Source of the DNA: Arthrinium phaeospermum
Lineage: Eukaryota > Ascomycota > Sordariomycetes > Amphisphaeriales > Apiosporaceae
Reading direction: 5' to 3'
NCBI GenBank assembly: GCA_006503535.1
Contig: QYRS01000001.1
Location: 1,860,001-1,924,000, forward strand
DNA length: 64,000 bases
The position numbers and the translations under genes are program-made. Positions 58,529 to 64,000 of this stretch are shown piece by piece. Under the pieces are notes generated by a model. The model saw only the letters and a list, made by a program, of their open reading frames with translations, was not told the DNA's origin and did no database searches. The stretch's first letter is position 1. Every line of letters begins with the position of its first letter.

Positions 58529-60134
58529 ATGGATCGCCTTTCGCCTGAGCTGCTTCACATTATAGTCTCATTACTTACTATAGACGACGCATGCACTCTA
58601 CGCCTCGTCAACAAGACATTTTCTGAGATTGCAGCAGCCTACATACTTCCTAAAGTCACCTTCCTATTCATTGACTCGGAACTGGCGCGCCTACGATCAA
58701 TCGCACATCACCCCCCTCTCGCGACATGTCACACAGCTTGGCTATATCTCATCAACTTATGAGACTACACCGGTTTCTTTCCGGAGATTCAAGCGTGACG
58801 TCAAGTCTCATCTGAGGAATGAACAAAGGATAAATCCCGACAAATACCCACCATCGCCGCCCCAGATCTCCGACTCGGAATTCCAGGAGCAATATGAGCG
58901 GTACAAGCAACTGGTTGTTTCACAAAACGCGCTCTTCGAAAGCCATGCCGATTTCACATGTTTGAAAGAGGTCCTCCCGAGGCTTACCAATCTTCGAGAA
59001 GTCACCATGTCTGCCCTATTTCAATTCTATCAGGGTGAACAGAGCTTTCCCTCTACCGACGATGGATGCATCCGGATGCCCAAGGATGAAAGAGAACCCG
59101 AGGGCGTTGCTACCATGGAAGCCTTGCTCAGAGCGTTGGCAGACCAAGAGCTACGCATACCGAGGCTGCGCGCAGGAACGCTGCACTGGCGGTTTTTTCA
59201 GAAAGACCCAGACGAGCTGAGGCGGCTGTTCAAGCCTTTCACGGATGCCACTGACATTGAACTTTCTCTAACAATCGATTCTGATGAGGATCTGGAGGAT
59301 GTCACCGGGGATTCTGAGAGCTGTCGAGAATGTCTCCAGTCTGGAATCATTGCTGAAATTCTACAGACCATGTCCAGGCTTGAAGACTTGGCATTTCAGC
59401 TCTTCGTCACTGACCCTGTCAAGCGTGGTGCAAGCCTAAGCCATATTATCCCCGCAGGTCATCGCTGGTCCAATCTAATCAACATTACTCTCGACTGCGT
59501 GGACTGCGAGAGATCTGAGCTGTGGGCATTCTTGTTGTTGCACAAAGACACGTTAAGAGGACTCTGTTTGAGGGAAGTAGTTCTTACTAAAGGCTCATGG
59601 AAAACGCTTTTGGCCGATATGCGGAAAGGCCTGCGCCTTGAAGACCCCTGCATATGCGGTTCAATCCGGGGTTGTTCAGAGGAAGAAGATGGAACGGCTG
59701 GCCAGCCGGAGGTTTATGAGCTGGGCATACCTGAAGTCGCACCATGCGACATGAGAAACTCGATAAACTGCTATTGCAGCCGTGGCGGAGAGCTGTATCC
59801 CGACGAATTGCCCCTCACCGAGGACGTCGTCCGCAAATACTTTGAAAGCCACGTGCGCCAGCCTGGGATGAAGTCGGATGCGGAGGATGTTGAGTCGGTG
59901 CGCGAAGCATTCGACAGACACGCCGATCGCTATTGGCCAAGTGATACTAGCGATCATGACTGGAGCGATGAAAACCCGAGCGATGAAGACCTTGACATGG
60001 ATGCTTTTGCACTGCATTGGAATATGGTTGCTGGAGCCATGGTGTTCAACCCTATGGGTCTCGAAGAGGGAGATGGCAACGCCGGGGACGACAGCCAGGA
60101 CGATGAAGATAGTGATGGAGGGGCTGATGGATGA
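58529..60134 (+). CDS. F-box protein interrupted by a one-base frameshift
   Basis: The N-terminus MDRLSPELLHIIVSLLTIDD and ACTLRLVNKTFSEIAAAYIL is a clear F-box (residues 1-45), the Skp1-binding module of SCF ubiquitin ligases. After LRSIAHHPPL the frame changes within a run of six C's (58711-58716). With five C's it would read on as HHPLSRHVTQLGYISS, and the whole frame would be 535 codons including the stop. The rest has a Leu-rich middle and an acidic Asp/Glu-rich C-terminus (DDSQDDEDSDGG). No intron fits the shift. It is either a sequencing error in a homopolymer or a real lesion; the long intact downstream frame favours error or very recent loss. The target protein is unknown. Confidence 0.82.
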
Positions 60135-60742
60135 TGAAAATGAATGACAGCCAGACCTGGTCTAAATTCGACACTTCTAACGGCAACACCAACGAACACC
60201 AGTAGGCCTTTTGCTAGCAGCAACGTGAGATAGGTATTTAACGCTCGTTAGTGTCAAAAAGCCTCTATTTTGTGGACTGCTGTAGAGTTTGATTCAAGTT
60301 GGTTGATTCTCCCCCTCCTCATGGATGCCACCCCATCAGCTAATCGGTAGAGCAGCTGCGTAGCGCTTCTTGCTAAATGAATCCACACAGGAAGCGTAAT
60401 CATGTTTCCTCTGAACATAAAGAGTTGATGGCATGAGCAATCACAGCCCATGACCCAGTCTTATGTATTGTACATATACTTTTACTTACCTATGTACTTA
60501 TCTACTTTACTTTACCTAAGTAGGTTGAAGAAGGCAGTTGCCGCTGGCTCGGGACCCGGCGGACCCGTGAACCACAAGCTCAAAGACGGAACAGCTATGA
60601 AGTTGCCTACCCTCTAGGAAGAGCAATTCAGGATCTGATCCAGTCCCCCCAGAAAAAAGAGAATATATACCTACATTGATAGATATCTCATTTTCCAATT
60701 CTCCAGTGCTCAATCGAACCGATTCGCCGCTTTTTCCCAGAC
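60135..60742. other. Intergenic region
   Basis: About 600 bases. A D-arm-like sequence (CAGCTAATCGGTAGAGCAG) near 60337 recalls a tRNA but lacks the other arms. No gene seen. Confidence 0.4.
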
Positions 60743-61978
60743 ATGGCAGGACCAAAACCTGGACAGAGAACGGTGTTGATTACAGGGCAAGTTGGCCTCT
60801 CAGCGCACTGACTCCAGGGACCTCTCCGCTAACCGCCTTACCTCGGAAGTTGTACTCCAGGCGGCATTGGGCACGCACTATGTCTAGAATCACCAAGGTA
60901 AGGGAAAGAAAATCTGCAATGTCTAGATAAGGAAACGAAGGGTCTACCGGGCTTCCCAGTTGAACATTTACCAACCTAACCAAATACAAAATGCAGTCTC
61001 TATGTTATTGCAACTGCGCGCAGGCCCGAAGTCCTCGCCGGCCTGGCTGAAATGGGCATGAGTGCACTGCAACTCGATGTCACCGACCAAGACAGCATCG
61101 AAGCATGCGAGAAGGAGGTCGCCACCATCACATGCGGAAAGCTGGATATCCTGGTTAACAACGCGCAAGTCTTCCTTTTCTACTCAACGCAGCCCCCAAA
61201 AACGGGACAGCACGGAAAGCAGACTCATGCCCAACGCAATGATGGCGCTACAAGTAAGACCACCCTAACACAAGACCTTGGGAGCCAAACTACAGCGGCC
61301 TCGCGCAAATCATGCCCGCCACAGACGTCGCCCCTGCCCAACGTGCGCCGCCTATTCGAGACCACGTCCTCGGCCTCATGGCCACGGTGCAGGCCTTCGC
61401 GGGCCAGCTCGTCGCGGCGCGCGGGCTCATCGTCAACGCATCGCTGGCGGCCGTGTTGCCCTACGTGTTCGGCGCCGCCTTCGCGTCCAAGGGCGCCGTC
61501 GTCAGCTACTCGCGCACGCTGCGCCAGGAGCTCGCGCCCTTCGGGTGCGCGTGACCGTCGTCATGGCGGGCACCGTCCGCACGACGATTGACGACGGGCG
61601 CGCCGCAGACTCTACCCCCCGGGAGCATCTACTTGGGTCCGGCGCGATTTGTTCCAGTGGCGGCTGGGGTATAGTCAGGGGTCCAGTGCCATGGATGCGA
61701 GGACTTTTGCGAGGCGCCTGGTGCAGGATACGCTCAAGCCTGAGTACAATGTCGTGCTACGTGGGCTGCTGGGCTGGGGTCGCCCGGATTGGTTCTGGTA
61801 TGGCGGCAACACGGCCCTGGTGAGGGCGGGGCTCTGGTTTGGGGAGTGGCTGGGCGACATTATTACGAAATACTCGTTCCGCATGAACGAGCTGGAAACT
61901 AGACTGAAAGATGCCGAGACAGAGGAAGCTCAACTGAAAGGAGTCTATGGGGGGACGGCGACATTTTCTTGCCGTTGA
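60743..61978 (+). pseudogene. Short-chain dehydrogenase/reductase pseudogene
   Basis: Exons 60743-60786, 60850-60897 and from 60997 onward give MAGPKPGQRTVLITG, then the NAD(P)-binding turn TGCTPGGIGHALCLE, then YVIATARRPEVLAGLAEMG and LDVTDQDS, and LDILVNNA, as in 1-acyl-DHAP-reductase-like SDRs. Intron 1 uses a GC donor (GG|GCAAGT). Beyond about 61170 the frame breaks repeatedly: near 61360 (FETTVLGLMATVQAF needs one base) and near 61547, where ELAPFG should run into VRVTVVMAGTVRTTI but hits TGA. The catalytic YxxxK motif is lost; the region reads GAAFASKGAV, with no Tyr four before the Lys. A C-terminal piece (WFWYGGNTALVRAGLWFG) survives. At least three lesions make it non-functional. Confidence 0.8.
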
Positions 61979-63912
61979 GCCAAAAGTTCTGGCAAAGCAC
62001 TACAATCCGCATGATTTATTCATCGACCATTGCCGTGGGTGGAATCGTCAGAGCTTCGCTGACTCGGCGCCTAAGAGGTTGTTTTATGTTCCTCTAGTAC
62101 AGAGATGTATCGCGGCGCCATCCAATCGCTCAAAGCAATTTGGCAATTCGATCAAGACTCCATGGCGCAAACCAATGCATGCAAGTTGTTGAGCCAAACC
62201 ACTGTGGGGCAAAAGCCACCCAATCAAGCATGCGTGCAATCTGCTTGCACTCCCGGATCCAAGCTGTAGAGTTCATTACATTCTATGTACAGAAAACCGG
62301 GCATGCCAATTGGACAATCCTCATACCATGCAGATATGATATCCTACCTACCCTCAATATCGCAACCAGCTTCTAACAAAACACAAGGATACCAAGACGG
62401 CCAGCTAATCAATTAAGCACCAGGTTTTGCCCTTCGAAGCCTGACCAGCGCCGAGCGCCTCAATGGCCAATAAGTAGGCCTCACATGGATTTGGGATATG
62501 GTCTGTGGTAAGATACTTCCTTCGCATCGCTCAAAAGAGCAATGATATAAAATGCTTGGGAGGTCAAGTCAGATGAGTGTGACCTGGTTAATTGGCTGAA
62601 ATAAAGGGGATCGAATGGTTTATTGGAGCTTCAAGAGCTTGGAAGGGGCACGTTGCGTCGAGTAGCTCATGTGGAAATAGCCCCACCTCCACATGCTACC
62701 GTTGCGCCAACCACACATCAAACGTCGCTTCCGTTTTCACTCTGAAGAGGCTACCACTTACTACAGACCCAAGCCCATACGGTGACCGCGCCAAGATGAA
62801 GAATGAGGCGACCCAATATGCCCGTATCCGATTGATAACACCTACCGGCATATGACGCCCCTATGCTGGTCGGGAAAGGTGGGGTCTGCGGGGGGTTCGG
62901 AAGGTGGCATTTGCTGTATTGCCATGTCGACACCTCGAAGTTGTCAAGTCTCATCCCGTCAACGTCAAACTAAGCAACCAAGTATTGATTTGGGTTGAGT
63001 CATAGATGGAATTCGATGCCCGTTTGATGCGGGAAGTCGCTTTGTGGTCGACTGTTGGGCCTGTCAACGCGTCTGAAATGCAATCACGGGCTGGAATCTA
63101 GCCGAAAGGCCCTGGTCGTTTGCGGCATGCTTTAGGGACAATAACATTTTTATTCAATCGACTTGATATGATATGCGTTCGAGTAGGGAATGCGAAAAGT
63201 CTTCACCTGAAGTTGTTGACTTCCAGCCTCGATGTCAATGGGCGAAATCCAAGCAGAGCACTTGCCAGTGCTGAGAGCCAGGTCTTTTCTGCGTGACCTG
63301 CCCGACCAATTCCCAATCTTCGACGGGTATCATGTGGCTCTATACCACGTCCGTTTGAACACCTACGATAGCTCGGTTTGCTGTCTACCCTGTCGTTGAT
63401 ATTGGTTAGCCTACACGTTTCCATGGGATACAGCTGGAGATCCTCGGGAACCGGCTTTCTCATGGAGCAACTGCCCCGTCATCTTCGACCGCCATGTCTC
63501 CGTATCCATGTCCATTTTCGTTCAGCCAGCGACTGGCTACGTATTTTCGGATACATCCGTCATTTCTAGGTCAGCCAGGACCACGGCACACGGTTGACGG
63601 GTCGTTGCTATAATTTGTGTCACTTCACAATGGATCAAACCCAGTTGTCACTCACTACATTGGGAATCGGTCCCGTCTGCCCTTGCACTTTCGTGGTCTG
63701 TTCGTGTTTGATATAGTACTTGTCGACATAAGCCCAGGCAACGTTTCGTTTGTTGGAAAATCCAACGGGAATCGTCGAGTCGGCGCACTGTTCTCAAATA
63801 CAAAGGGTGTCCGCTCTCCTCCTCGTTGCTAAATCGATCGTCATCCATCGCTGTCTCTCCCCATCTGACACCTACTTGCCAAACAAATACCCAGATCAAA
63901 ATATCATAGCCC
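61979..63912. other. Long intergenic region
   Basis: About 1.9 kb with no gene recognised. The right end should be the promoter and leader of the dynamin-like gene. Confidence 0.4.
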
Positions 63913-64000
63913 ATGATGGATTCACCTGCACTCACTGGCGCTTTGTTACAGTCCCAAGATCATAGGGACTTGCTAGATGTCATCGACACCCTGCGATCCC
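63913..64000 (+). CDS. Dynamin-like GTPase, N-terminus only (runs off the window)
   Basis: The frame from the ATG at 63913 (or the next ATG, 63916) stays open to the end of the window and gives MMDSPALTGALLQSQDHRDL followed by LLDVIDTLRS. This matches the start of fungal dynamin-like GTPases of the Mx-like kind (SPALL...HRDLLDxIDxLRS), which is normally followed by the PQIIVxGDQSSGKSS nucleotide-binding loop just outside the window. Only 29 residues are visible, so the assignment rests on this short N-terminal signature. Confidence 0.7.
   Translation, partial: MMDSPALTGALLQSQDHRDLLDVIDTLRS

Noticed and set aside
60320..60400. tRNA-like D-arm on the + strand
   Set aside because: Only the D-arm resembles a tRNA; the anticodon and T arms and a B-box are missing.

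Overview
This window is nuclear DNA from a filamentous ascomycete (Pezizomycotina, most likely Sordariomycetes-like). Coding blocks are GC-rich, introns are short (about 50-200 nt, GT-AG with a few GC-AG), and the gene families are typical of these fungi: a Zn2Cys6 factor, an OPT transporter, a Kre9/Knh1-type wall protein, a Ccl1-type cyclin and fungal-only orphan families. No rRNA, CRISPR or prokaryotic operon structure is visible. All gene models were spliced by hand from reading frames, splice sites and family knowledge; no search or alignment program was run.

Layout. 1-5.6 kb has no convincing gene. 5.6-17.8 kb holds an RNase T2, an OPT oligopeptide transporter, a phytanoyl-CoA-dioxygenase-like enzyme facing a Zn2Cys6 regulator, and a secreted, apparently GPI-anchored orphan. 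18.5-19.1 kb holds relics: a decayed tRNA-like element and an inverted repeat whose two arms are each a fragment of a class III aminotransferase gene. 19.8-20.9 kb is a cyclin H/Ccl1 homologue, a housekeeping gene. 23.6-31.4 kb holds a secreted cysteine-rich protein, a Pro/Ser-rich orphan, a Kre9/Knh1-like type I membrane protein and a three-repeat Myb protein. 33.1-40.8 kb holds a two-TM orphan-family protein, a DUF2237 protein with a secretory-looking N-terminus, a flavin monooxygenase divergent from a secreted alpha/beta hydrolase, and a single-pass Ser/Thr-rich membrane protein.

The most distinctive part is 41.2-50.2 kb: six paralogous genes of the 2EXR/F-box-like kind. Five are on + and one on -. 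All six have the same gene plan: a short first exon ending in an LPxE(L/I)R motif, then a phase-0 intron just before a conserved Trp, or before the Trp-Arg/His of the second exon. They share three downstream motifs. Flanking them are a UDP-glycosyltransferase pseudogene, two related LPREIRD-type genes, an aquaglyceroporin with a 332-residue N-terminal extension and altered NPA boxes, an F-box gene broken (or mis-sequenced) at a C6 run, and a short-chain dehydrogenase pseudogene. The window ends inside the first codons of a dynamin-like GTPase gene.

The right half therefore looks like a fast-evolving accessory segment with local gene amplification and decay, interleaved with intact single-copy genes. 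The six-gene array is the best candidate for undescribed biology, but its function cannot be read from the sequence.
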